From Cellulosimicrobium cellulans (GTDB taxonomy: Bacteria > Actinomycetota > Actinomycetes > Actinomycetales > Cellulomonadaceae), in the NCBI RefSeq assembly GCF_016907755.1, contig NZ_JAFBCN010000001.1, positions 1,736,001-1,800,000 of the forward strand: 64,000 nucleotides of DNA. The letters run 5' to 3'. The notes below the pieces were generated by a model. That model saw only the letters and a program-made list of their open reading frames with translations, did no database searches and had not been told where the DNA came from. Of the stretch, positions 54,570-62,130 are shown piece by piece. The first letter of the stretch is position 1; each line of letters starts with the position of its first letter. A program made the translations under genes and the position numbers.

Positions 54570-54631
54570 TCCGCTCCGTCAGAGATCCCTGACCGCGTCG
54601 TCGCGGTCACCCGTCCCGAGAGGAACCACCG

Positions 54632-56338
54632 ATGCTTCCCCACCTGACACGACTCCGTCGCCGAGCCACGGCGGCGGTCGCCGGCGCCGCCCTCGTGGCG
54701 CTCGCCGTCGCCCCGGCGGCGGCGACGACCGAGCCCTCGCTCCGCCTCGACACGCCGCGGATCACGGCCGACGGGTCCGTGACGATCACCTATGCCGCCG
54801 GCGCGGCGGTCAACACGAAGAACTGGCTCGGCGTCTACCGCGACGGCGTGCTGCCGGGCGGGCCGCCCTCGCTCGACTGGCGCTACGTGCCGGACGCGTC
54901 CGGCAGCGTGACCTGGGGCCCGGAGCACCGCGCGGGCTGGACGCGCGGTGCTGCGTCGATCGGTCCGGGTGACTACGACGTCTACCTGCTCGCCGACGAC
55001 GGGTACGACGTGCTCGCCGGGCCGGTCGACCTGACCGTGGAGGCGGTGCGGCCGGTCGAGCCCGCCGAGCCCAAGCCTGAGGTCGACGGCGTCAGCGAGC
55101 TGAACGTGCTCACCTTCAACCTGTGGCACGGTGGCTCGCAGATCCCGGACGGGGCGCGCGAGATCGCCGACGTCCTCCGGGAGACCGATGCGGACGTGAC
55201 GTTCATGCCGGAGCGCAACGACACCCCGGCGGACGTGGCGGCGCTCCTGGGGTACGACCATCTTCTCGCGACCGGCACCGGCATTGTGTCGCGCTACCCG
55301 ATCCTCGAGACCGGGACGGTCGGCGACCGGTGGTCGAAGGCCGTGCTCGACGTCAACGGCACAGAGGTGGTGGCCTACGGCGGTCACCTCGAGTACCGCT
55401 GGTACACGACGTACCTGCCCCGCGGGTACGGCGGAGCGGTCCTCGGCGACTGGCCGGCCGGGTGGGGCACGTGGGACCGGCTCGACGCGCCCGTGACGGA
55501 CGTCGGCGCGATCCTCGCGGCGAACCTCCAGTCGGGTCGCCCGGCGGCCGCGGCCGCGCTCCTCGACGACGTCCGGGCGGAGCGCGCGGCCGGTCGCCTG
55601 GTCGTCGTGGGCGGCGACTTCAACGAGCCGTCGGTGCAGGACTGGACCGACGCCACGGCCGACCTGTTCGACCACCACGGCGTCGTCGTCCCGTGGCAGA
55701 CGACGCAGACCCTGCTCGACGGCGGTCTCGTGGACGTGTTCCGCGAGGTCCACCCCGACCCCGTGTCGAACCCGGGCTTCACGTGGCCCGCGGACAACAC
55801 GCTGTTCCCCACGTCGGAGCTGACGTGGGCGCCGGAGGCCGACGAGCGGGACCGGATCGACTACGTCTTCGTGGCACCCGACGACCGCGTGGCGGTTCAC
55901 GGCGCCCAGGTCGTGGGTCCGCAGTCGACGATCGTGCGCGACGAGCGCGTCGACGACGACAGCGCCGACGTGATCCTCACGCCGGACGCCGTCTGGCCTT
56001 CCGACCACAAGGCCGTCCTGGCGTCGCTACGGGTCTGCGACGAGGCGTGCGTGCCGAGCGGGGCGCCGGAGGTCGAGGCGGTCGTGCGGTGCATGGCCGG
56101 GACCGCGCACGTGGCCGTACGGGCGACGAACACGGGCGACGCCGCGGCGGCCGTCGTGCTGTCGACCGCGTTCGGCGAGCGCGCCAGCGCGGACGTCGCG
56201 CCGGGACGCCATGCGTACCAGTCGTTCAGCACGCGGGCCGCACGCACCGACGCCGGCACCGCGACAGTCACGGCGACCGTGGCGGGTCGGGCACCGGTGA
56301 CGGTTCAGGAGGAGTACGCGGCGAAGAGCTGCGGCTGA
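54632..56338 (+). CDS. Secreted endonuclease/exonuclease/phosphatase-fold phosphodiesterase
   Basis: Predicted 568 residues. Signal peptide (ATAAVAGAALVALAVAPAAA), then an Ig-like N-domain (TADGSVTITYAAGAAVNTKN, WLGVYRDG, DYDVYLLADDGY). The EEP catalytic domain (about 155-465) has LTFNLWHGG, a Glu at FMPERNDT, GGDFNEP, RIDYVFV and the terminal SDHKAVLASL. The C-terminal 90 residues (RCMAGTAHVAVRATNTGD to YAAKSCG) match the end of the PL8 lyase. It could hydrolyse phosphodiesters in phosphorylated glycans, teichoic-type polymers, lipids or nucleic acid; the locus suggests the first. AGAGGA lies about 8 bp before the ATG. Confidence 0.85.
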   Translation: MLPHLTRLRRRATAAVAGAALVALAVAPAAATTEPSLRLDTPRITADGSVTITYAAGAAVNTKNWLGVYRDGVLPGGPPSLDWRYVPDASGSVTWGPEHRAGWTRGAASIGPGDYDVYLLADDGYDVLAGPVDLTVEAVRPVEPAEPKPEVDGVSELNVLTFNLWHGGSQIPDGAREIADVLRETDADVTFMPERNDTPADVAALLGYDHLLATGTGIVSRYPILETGTVGDRWSKAVLDVNGTEVVAYGGHLEYRWYTTYLPRGYGGAVLGDWPAGWGTWDRLDAPVTDVGAILAANLQSGRPAAAAALLDDVRAERAAGRLVVVGGDFNEPSVQDWTDATADLFDHHGVVVPWQTTQTLLDGGLVDVFREVHPDPVSNPGFTWPADNTLFPTSELTWAPEADERDRIDYVFVAPDDRVAVHGAQVVGPQSTIVRDERVDDDSADVILTPDAVWPSDHKAVLASLRVCDEACVPSGAPEVEAVVRCMAGTAHVAVRATNTGDAAAAVVLSTAFGERASADVAPGRHAYQSFSTRAARTDAGTATVTATVAGRAPVTVQEEYAAKSCG

Positions 56339-56346
56339 CACGCGCC

Positions 56347-56378
56347 CACCGGCGCCCGTCTCAGGACGGGCGCCGGTG
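56347..56378. terminator. Shared terminator whose loop holds the lacI stop codon
   Basis: CACCGGCGCCCGTC (56347-56360) pairs with GACGGGCGCCGGTG (56365-56378). The 4-nt TCAG loop includes the lacI stop (TGA on the minus strand, 56363-56361). It can end both the phosphodiesterase and lacI transcripts. Confidence 0.7.
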
Positions 56379-57452
56379 CCGCGTCGGCCCGGTGCTGCCC
56401 CGCACGACGAACTCGACGGACGGCAACCGGATCTCCGGCGGTTCCTTCCCCTCGACGAGCGCCACCAGCGTCTGGGCCGCGGCCGTGCCCCAGGCGACCA
56501 CGTTCTGCCGGACCGTCGTCAGCGGCGGCACGATGTACGGGGCGAGCGGGATGTCGTCGAACCCGACGACCGAGAGGTCCTCCGGGACACGGATGCCGCG
56601 GTCGGTGGCCGCGGAGATCCCGGCGATCGCCATGAGGTCGTTGCCGTAGACGATCGCGCTCGGGGGCCGCGGCAGGTCGAGGAGCTCGTGCGTCGCGCGC
56701 GCGCCGGAGCTGCCCGTGAAGTCGGCGGTCACGACGGGGCCCACGGGCAGACCGAGCTCGTCGAGCGTGTCCTCCCAGGCTCGGCGCCGCGCCTCGGTGT
56801 GGACGTAGCCCGGCACACCCATGACGTGGCCGATGTGCCGGTGGCCGAGCGAGTGCAGGTGGTGGACCGCGCGGCGGACCCCGGCTGCGTCGTCCATCCC
56901 GATGACGACGTCCGCCTCGGTGTCCGCTTCCTCGGGCGCGACGACGACGACGCTCAGCCCGAGCGCGCCGACGTCCCGGGGGCGGGTGTCCCCGGCCCGG
57001 ACGTCGGTGAGGAACACGCCGTCGACGCGCGACTCGCGCGCGAGCCGCTCGTAGGCGTCGCGCTCGCCGTGCTGGTCCTTGACCACCTGGAGGACCAGCG
57101 AGTAGTTCTGCTCGGACAGGCCGATCTCGACGCCCGCCATGAAGAGCGGGAAGAAGGGGTCGGTGCTGAGGAGCTCGGGCTCCCGCCGGATCACGAGGCC
57201 CACGGCCTGCGTGCGCGACCGGGAGAGAGCGCGCGCACGGGCGCTGGGCTGCCAGCCGAGGTCGTCGGCAGCGCGCAGGATGCGCTCGCGTGCGGCTGCG
57301 CTGACGCCGGGTCGGTTGTTGAACACGAACGAGACGGCGCTCTTCGAGACCCCGGCGCGGGCCGCGACGTCACCGATCGTCACGCGCTTGGCGCCGACCG
57401 TCCGGGTGGTCCGGTCGCCGGGGGTGAGGGTCGAGTGCTCCGCTGCGTTCAC
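56361..57452 (-). CDS. LacI-family transcriptional regulator of the glycan locus
   Basis: Predicted 363 residues. The DNA-binding domain is VTIGDVAARAGVSKSAVSFVFNNRPGVSAAARERILRAADDLGW (HTH plus hinge). The periplasmic-binding-protein-like effector domain has AVGLVIRREPELLSTDPFFPLFMAGVE, SRVDGVFLTD and LSVVGFDDIPLAPYIVPPLTTV. It probably represses the lyase and importer genes and is released by an oligosaccharide. GTG 57452 is preceded by TATCCT (57464-57459) at 6 bp, a leaderless arrangement; GTG 57470 is an alternative that would include the promoter. Confidence 0.9.
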   Translation of the reverse strand: MNAAEHSTLTPGDRTTRTVGAKRVTIGDVAARAGVSKSAVSFVFNNRPGVSAAARERILRAADDLGWQPSARARALSRSRTQAVGLVIRREPELLSTDPFFPLFMAGVEIGLSEQNYSLVLQVVKDQHGERDAYERLARESRVDGVFLTDVRAGDTRPRDVGALGLSVVVVAPEEADTEADVVIGMDDAAGVRRAVHHLHSLGHRHIGHVMGVPGYVHTEARRRAWEDTLDELGLPVGPVVTADFTGSSGARATHELLDLPRPPSAIVYGNDLMAIAGISAATDRGIRVPEDLSVVGFDDIPLAPYIVPPLTTVRQNVVAWGTAAAQTLVALVEGKEPPEIRLPSVEFVVRGSTGPTRHRRPS

Positions 57453-57464
57453 CTCGTCAGGATA
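57453..57464 (-). promoter_or_regulatory. Leaderless -10 of lacI
   Basis: TATCCT on the minus strand (57464-57459), spacer GACGAG, then GTG. Half-sites CGGTTTGAC and TGTTTAGTAG lie upstream (57470-57493) and may allow autoregulation. Confidence 0.5.
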
Positions 57465-57572
57465 GCGCACGGTTTGACCCGCTGTTTAGTAGTCGTCGCG
57501 CACACTCTCGTCGGGACGGGCGTCGACCGCACCGCGGCTGAGAGGCGCGCTGAACGGTGCAAGTCCAGGCAT

Positions 57573-57603
57573 CCGCGGGGATCTCCCGCGGGCAGGTGCC
57601 CGC
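57573..57603. other. Two overlapping, mutually exclusive hairpins in the lacI/importer gap
   Basis: CCGCGGG (57573-57579) pairs with CCCGCGG (57585-57591). GCGGGC (57588-57593) pairs with GCCCGC (57598-57603). The stems share 57588-57591, so only one can form. They lie outside both predicted transcripts. The rest of 57465-57639 shows no gene. Confidence 0.4.
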
Positions 57604-57639
57604 CGTGACTGCTTGCGCCGCCCGGAACTCCGCGCGATC

Positions 57640-57668
57640 TTGACGCGCCTTGTTCAAACCGGTTTAAT
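57640..57668 (+). promoter_or_regulatory. Promoter and LacI-type operator of the importer/mannose operon
   Basis: TTGACG (57640-57645), a 17-bp spacer ending AAACCGG, and TTTAAT (57663-57668). The 10-bp palindrome AAACCGGTTT (57656-57665) overlaps the -10, in the same register as at 50055-50083. Confidence 0.78.
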
Positions 57669-57781
57669 CATCGCGTCGACGCCGTCAGGACGGCGGCGTC
57701 GGCGGGCCGCCGTGCGGGGGACCGAGGGGCGGGGGCCAGAGCGACGAGCGGGTGACGAGCCCGGATGAGGAGTTGGGCGCA

Positions 57782-59092
57782 ATGAAGCGTGGCGCACGGA
57801 TGACAGCGCTGGCGACGACGGCTGCGGTGGTCTTGCCGCTCGCGGCGTGCGGATCGGGCGGCGACGGCGGTACCGGCGGGTCAGACGGAGGTCTCACGAG
57901 CGGACCGATCGACGTCTGGTACTCGACCAACGAGCAGGAGGTCGCCTGGGGCGAGCAGGTGGTCGAGGCGTGGAACGCCGAGCACCCGGACGAGAAGGTG
58001 AGCGCACAGGCGATCCCCGCGGGAAGCTCGTCCGAGGACGTCATCGCCGCCTCGATCACGGCGGGGAACACGCCGTGCCTCGTGTTCAACACGGCCCCGG
58101 CCGCCGTGCCCGCGTTCCAGAAGCAGGGTGGCCTGGTGAACCTGTCGACGACGTTCGACGACGCGGAGGAGTACGTCACGGGTCGTTCGGGCGCCGCGGC
58201 GGACGGGTTCCGCAGCGCCGACGGGGACCTGTACCAGCTTCCCTGGAAGACGAACCCCTTCATGCTGTACTACAACAAGGACGTGTTCGCGGCCGCCGGC
58301 CTGGACGCCGAGGACCCGCAGCTCGAGACGTACGACGACGTGCTCGCGGCGGCGCAGGCGATCAAGGACGCCGGGGCGGCCGACTTCGCGATCTATCCGC
58401 CGGCGACCGCGGACTACACGAACGTCAACTTCGACTTCTACCCGTTCTTCCTCGCCAACTCCGGCGGCACGCAGCTCATCGAGGACGGTCAGGCGACGTT
58501 CACGAGCGACGCGGGCCTGGAGACTCTCGGCTTCTGGCAGACGCTCTACGCGGAGGGCTTCTCGTCCGCGGAGGCGTACAGCGGGGACATGTGGGCCGGT
58601 CCGTTCGCCGACGGTGTCGCCGCCATGGGCGTCGCCGGCCCGTGGGGCAAGGGGCAGTTCGACGGCAAGGTGGACTTCGGCGTCGTCCCGCTCCCGACCG
58701 CCGACGGCGTGCCCGCCGACGGGACGTCGACGTTCGCGGACTCGAAGAACGTCGGCCTCTACTCCTCGTGCAAGAACCAGCAGACCGCGTGGGACTTCCT
58801 CAAGTTCGCGACGAACGACGAGAACGACCTCGCGCTCCTCGAGATCACCGGCCAGTTCCCGACCCGCACGGACGTGCCCGAGCTCGCGGCCGACTTCCTG
58901 GCGGAGAACACCTTCTTCGAGCCGTTCGCGGCGTCCGTGCCGCTCGCCGTCGACGTCCCGACGGTGGACGGGCTCGCCGAGAAGATGCAGGTCTTCCGCG
59001 ACGCGTGGAGCGGGTCCGTGCAGTCGGGGTCCGGCGACCTCGAGACGACGTTCGGCGAGGCCGCGGCGACGATCGACGGCCTGGCGGGCTGA
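57782..59092 (+). CDS. ABC sugar-binding lipoprotein (CUT1 family)
   Basis: Predicted 436 residues. Lipoprotein signal LPLAACGSGG (Cys near 21), then a type 1 extracellular solute-binding fold: PIDVWYSTNEQEVAWGEQVV, NTAPAAVPAFQKQGGLV, YQLPWKTNPFMLYYNKDVF, GVAAMGVAGPWGKGQF and KNVGLYSSCKNQQTAWDFLKF. It captures an oligosaccharide outside the membrane for the two permeases downstream. GAGGAG lies 9 bp before the ATG. It is the first gene of the operon under the AAACCGGTTT operator. Confidence 0.93.
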   Translation: MKRGARMTALATTAAVVLPLAACGSGGDGGTGGSDGGLTSGPIDVWYSTNEQEVAWGEQVVEAWNAEHPDEKVSAQAIPAGSSSEDVIAASITAGNTPCLVFNTAPAAVPAFQKQGGLVNLSTTFDDAEEYVTGRSGAAADGFRSADGDLYQLPWKTNPFMLYYNKDVFAAAGLDAEDPQLETYDDVLAAAQAIKDAGAADFAIYPPATADYTNVNFDFYPFFLANSGGTQLIEDGQATFTSDAGLETLGFWQTLYAEGFSSAEAYSGDMWAGPFADGVAAMGVAGPWGKGQFDGKVDFGVVPLPTADGVPADGTSTFADSKNVGLYSSCKNQQTAWDFLKFATNDENDLALLEITGQFPTRTDVPELAADFLAENTFFEPFAASVPLAVDVPTVDGLAEKMQVFRDAWSGSVQSGSGDLETTFGEAAATIDGLAG

Positions 59093-59115
59093 GCCCAGGA
59101 CGAGGCGAAGCACTC

Positions 59116-60087
59116 ATGGTCACCCTTCACGACGAGGACGTGCAGCCGTCCGCGCGGGCCACGGCGCTCCGTGGCCCGCGCCAGGACCGGCCGCGACCCC
59201 GCGGCCGGCGACTCCAGCGCTGGCTCGGGGAGAACCCCCTCGGCATCCTTCTCAGCGCCCCGTACGTGGCGTTCGTCGTCGTGGTGTTCCTCGTGCCGTT
59301 CGGATTCGGCGTGTGGATGTCGTTCCACGACTTCTTCTTCACGGCACCCGGCGTGCAGGTCCCGCACCCCTTCGTCGGCCTCGACAACTTCCGGCAGGTC
59401 CTCGCGGACCCGGCGGTGCGTCAGGCGTTCGGCAACCTCGCGGTGTTCGGCCTCATCAACGTGCCGCTCACGGTGGTGCTCGGGCTCCTCCTCTCGTCGG
59501 GCCTCGATGCCGTCGTGCACTGGAAGGGCTTCTTCCGGGTCTCGTACTACGTCCCGTACGTCACGGCGTCCGTCGCGACGCTCGCGGTGTGGATCTTCAT
59601 GTTCAACGGCAACGGGGTCGTGAACAGGCTCCTGGGGAGCCTCGCGCCGGAGCCGACCTGGCTCGCGAACCCGAGCCTGATCATGCCCCTGATCGCGGTC
59701 TACGTGACGTGGAAGAACCTCGGGTTCTACGTCCTGCTCTACCTCGCCGCGCTGCAGAACGTGCCGAAGGAGCTGCACGAGGCGGCAGCGATGGACGGCG
59801 CCGGGCCCTGGCGCCGGTTCCGGGCCGTCACGCTCCCTGCCGTGCGGCCGGTGACCTCGCTCGTGGTGCTGCTCTCCGTCATCACCACCGGACAGATCTT
59901 CACCGAGCCGTACCTCCTCACCGGGGGAGGACCGAACGGCGCCTCGATGACCCCGGCGCTGCTCATGTACCAGAAGGGCATCCAGCAGGGGCAGCCCGAC
60001 ATCGCCGCGGCGGTCGGCATGATCCTCGTGCTCGCGGTCATGCTCCTGTCGCTGGCCTCGCGCCGTCTCACGGAGAGGAAGGGCTGA
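59116..60087 (+). CDS. ABC sugar transporter permease 1 (MalF-like)
   Basis: Predicted 323 residues with six helices. N-terminal basic stretch, PFVGLDNFRQVLADPAVRQAFGN, and the EAA loop ELHEAAAMDGAGPWRRFRAVTLP that docks the ATPase. It is the CUT1 MalF-type partner of the next gene, and the two overlap by 1 bp (TGATG). No ATPase gene is present in the window, as usual where one shared MsiK-type ATPase serves many importers. Confidence 0.93.
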   Translation: MVTLHDEDVQPSARATALRGPRQDRPRPRGRRLQRWLGENPLGILLSAPYVAFVVVVFLVPFGFGVWMSFHDFFFTAPGVQVPHPFVGLDNFRQVLADPAVRQAFGNLAVFGLINVPLTVVLGLLLSSGLDAVVHWKGFFRVSYYVPYVTASVATLAVWIFMFNGNGVVNRLLGSLAPEPTWLANPSLIMPLIAVYVTWKNLGFYVLLYLAALQNVPKELHEAAAMDGAGPWRRFRAVTLPAVRPVTSLVVLLSVITTGQIFTEPYLLTGGGPNGASMTPALLMYQKGIQQGQPDIAAAVGMILVLAVMLLSLASRRLTERKG

Positions 60088-60977
60088 TGGCCTCCACGAC
60101 CTCGACCACGCGGCGGGACACGACCCGGGCCCGCGGCTCCGGCGGAGGCCGGCTGCTACGCGTGCTCCGCTTCGCGGTGCTGCTGCTCGGTGCGTTCCTC
60201 GCGCTCGTGCCGTTCTACTACATGCTCCTCGGGGCGCTGCAGAGGGAGCGGGACACGAGCGTCCTGGGCCTGCTCCCGCTGCCACGGAACCTCACCCTCG
60301 ACAACTTCGTGGGGGTCAACGAGTCGATCGACCTCGCCCGGTCGCTGCTCAACTCGTTGATCATGACCGCGGGCGTCGTGGGCTGCACGCTCGTGTTCGG
60401 GCTGCTCGTCGGGTACGCGCTGTCGGTGCTGTCCTTCCGCGGCCAGGGGCTCGTGTTCGCGCTCGTCCTGCTCGTCCAGGCGATCCCGTTCCAGCTGCTC
60501 ATGATCCCGCTCTACGTCATGGTCGTGCGGTACTTCGACCTCGCGGACAACTACCTCGGCATGATCCTGCCGTTCGCCGTGAACTCGGTCGCCGTCCTGA
60601 TCTTCCGGCAGTACTTCCTCCAGATCCCGCGCGACGTGTTCGACGCGGCGCGCATCGACGGCGCGAGCGAGCTGCGGATCCTGCGGTCGATCGCCGTGCC
60701 GCTGGTCCGCCCGGCGGTCCTCACCGCGATGCTCGTGACGTTCATCGGTCCGTGGAACGAGTTCCTGTGGCCGTTCCTCGTGACGAAGGACGCGTCGATG
60801 CAGCCGCTCGCGGTGAGCCTCGCCAACTTCTCGCAGGCGAACTCGTCGTTCCAGGCGAACCCGATGGGCGCGGTCCTGGCGGGCGCGTGCGTGCTCGCGG
60901 TGCCCGCCGTCGTCCTGTTCCTGCTGTTCCAGCGGCACTTCACGTCCGCGAACCTCGGCTCGGCCGTCAAGGGCTGA
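60087..60977 (+). CDS. ABC sugar transporter permease 2 (MalG-like)
   Basis: Predicted 296 residues with six helices. Starts FAVLLLGAFLALVPFYYMLLGAL; EAA loop FDAARIDGASELRILRSIAVPLVRPA; then FIGPWNEFLWPFLVTKD. It completes the importer with the binding lipoprotein and permease 1. AGGAAGG precedes the overlapping ATG. Confidence 0.93.
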   Translation: MASTTSTTRRDTTRARGSGGGRLLRVLRFAVLLLGAFLALVPFYYMLLGALQRERDTSVLGLLPLPRNLTLDNFVGVNESIDLARSLLNSLIMTAGVVGCTLVFGLLVGYALSVLSFRGQGLVFALVLLVQAIPFQLLMIPLYVMVVRYFDLADNYLGMILPFAVNSVAVLIFRQYFLQIPRDVFDAARIDGASELRILRSIAVPLVRPAVLTAMLVTFIGPWNEFLWPFLVTKDASMQPLAVSLANFSQANSSFQANPMGAVLAGACVLAVPAVVLFLLFQRHFTSANLGSAVKG

Positions 60978-60991
60978 CCCGTCACCGTGCG

Positions 60992-61018
60992 GGGCGGCGC
61001 GAGACCGCGCCGGCCCCG
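60992..61018 (+). other. Stem-loop between the permease and GH130 genes
   Basis: GGCGCG (60997-61002) pairs with CGCGCC (61007-61012), extended outward through GGGGC and GGCCCC with one bulge. It is inside the apparent operon and could lower or stabilise the downstream message. Confidence 0.4.
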
Positions 61019-61041
61019 CCCCGACCTCTCAAGGCTAGGAA

Positions 61042-62130
61042 ATGACCCAGGTGAACCACTCTCAGTCCCTCGTGACGGTCCCGTACGCCCTGCGTCGTCT
61101 CGGGACGATCATGTCGCCCCTGCCCGGGGAGCCCCTCGAGGTCGAGGGCGTGCTCAACCCCGGCACCGCGTGGGGGCCGGACGGCACGCTGTACCTCTAC
61201 CCCCGCCTCGTGGCCGAGGGGAACGTCTCGCGCATCGGTCGGGCGCGCGTCGTCCTCGAGGACGGGGTGCCCGTGGGCGTGGAGCGGCTCGGGGTGGTGC
61301 TCGCCCCCGACGAGGGCTGGGAGCACGGGCGGCAGAACGCGGGGGTCGAGGACCCCCGGATCACGTTCGTCGAGCCCCTGGACCTCCACGTCATGACCTA
61401 CGTCGCGTACGGGCCGCTGGGCCCGAAGCCCGCGCTGGCCGTCTCCCGGGACACCGTGTCGTGGCGCCGGCTCGGGCCCTTGCGGTTCGCCTACCAGCCC
61501 GAGCTGGACACCGACCTCAACCTCTTCCCCAACAAGGACGTGGTGTTCTTCCCCGAGGCCGTCCCGGGTCCCGACGGCCGACCCGCGCTCGCGCTGCTGC
61601 ACCGGCCGATGTGGGACCTCGACTGGCTCCGCCCCGGCGAGGGGGCTCGTCCGCCGGCCGGGGTCGACGACCCGCGGCCGTCGATCTGGATCGGCTACGT
61701 CGACCTCGAGGCCGTGACGCGCGACCTCGGAGCGCTCACGCACGTCGAGAGCTCTGCGCCGGTCGCCACGCCGGAGATGGCGTACGAGTCGTCGAAGATC
61801 GGTGGTGGCCCGGCACCCCTGCGCGTTCCCGAGGGCTGGCTCGTCCTCCACCACGGAGTGACGGGCGCCGACTTCTCCGGCTTCGCCCTGGCTCACGGTG
61901 CTCGGTACACGGCGGGCGCGATGATCCTGGACCCCGTCGACCCGCGCCGGGTGCTGGCCCGGACGCCCGAGCCGCTGCTCGTCCCGGAGACCGCCGCAGA
62001 GCTGGAGGGCACGCTCGGCAACGTCGTGTTCCCCACGGCCGTCGAGGAGATCCAGGGACGCCGGTTCGTCTTCTACGGCATGGCCGACTCCCGGATCGGT
62101 GTCGCCGAGCTCGTGCGTCTCGATGGTTGA
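61042..62130 (+). CDS. GH130 family beta-mannoside phosphorylase/hydrolase
   Basis: Predicted 362-residue five-bladed beta-propeller enzyme. The GH130 catalytic motif GVEDPRITF (Asp as general acid) is present, with NAGVEDP, LFPNKDVVFFPE, YESSKIGGGPAPL, WLVLHHGV and LGNVVFPTA. Family members phosphorolyse or hydrolyse beta-mannosides such as Man-Glc, Man-GlcNAc or beta-1,2-mannobiose, giving mannose 1-phosphate or mannose. There is no signal peptide, so it acts on imported oligosaccharide. The phosphomannomutase gene overlaps its end by 8 bp, which favours a phosphorylase product that needs isomerisation. Exact specificity is not readable. Confidence 0.88.
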   Translation: MTQVNHSQSLVTVPYALRRLGTIMSPLPGEPLEVEGVLNPGTAWGPDGTLYLYPRLVAEGNVSRIGRARVVLEDGVPVGVERLGVVLAPDEGWEHGRQNAGVEDPRITFVEPLDLHVMTYVAYGPLGPKPALAVSRDTVSWRRLGPLRFAYQPELDTDLNLFPNKDVVFFPEAVPGPDGRPALALLHRPMWDLDWLRPGEGARPPAGVDDPRPSIWIGYVDLEAVTRDLGALTHVESSAPVATPEMAYESSKIGGGPAPLRVPEGWLVLHHGVTGADFSGFALAHGARYTAGAMILDPVDPRRVLARTPEPLLVPETAAELEGTLGNVVFPTAVEEIQGRRFVFYGMADSRIGVAELVRLDG

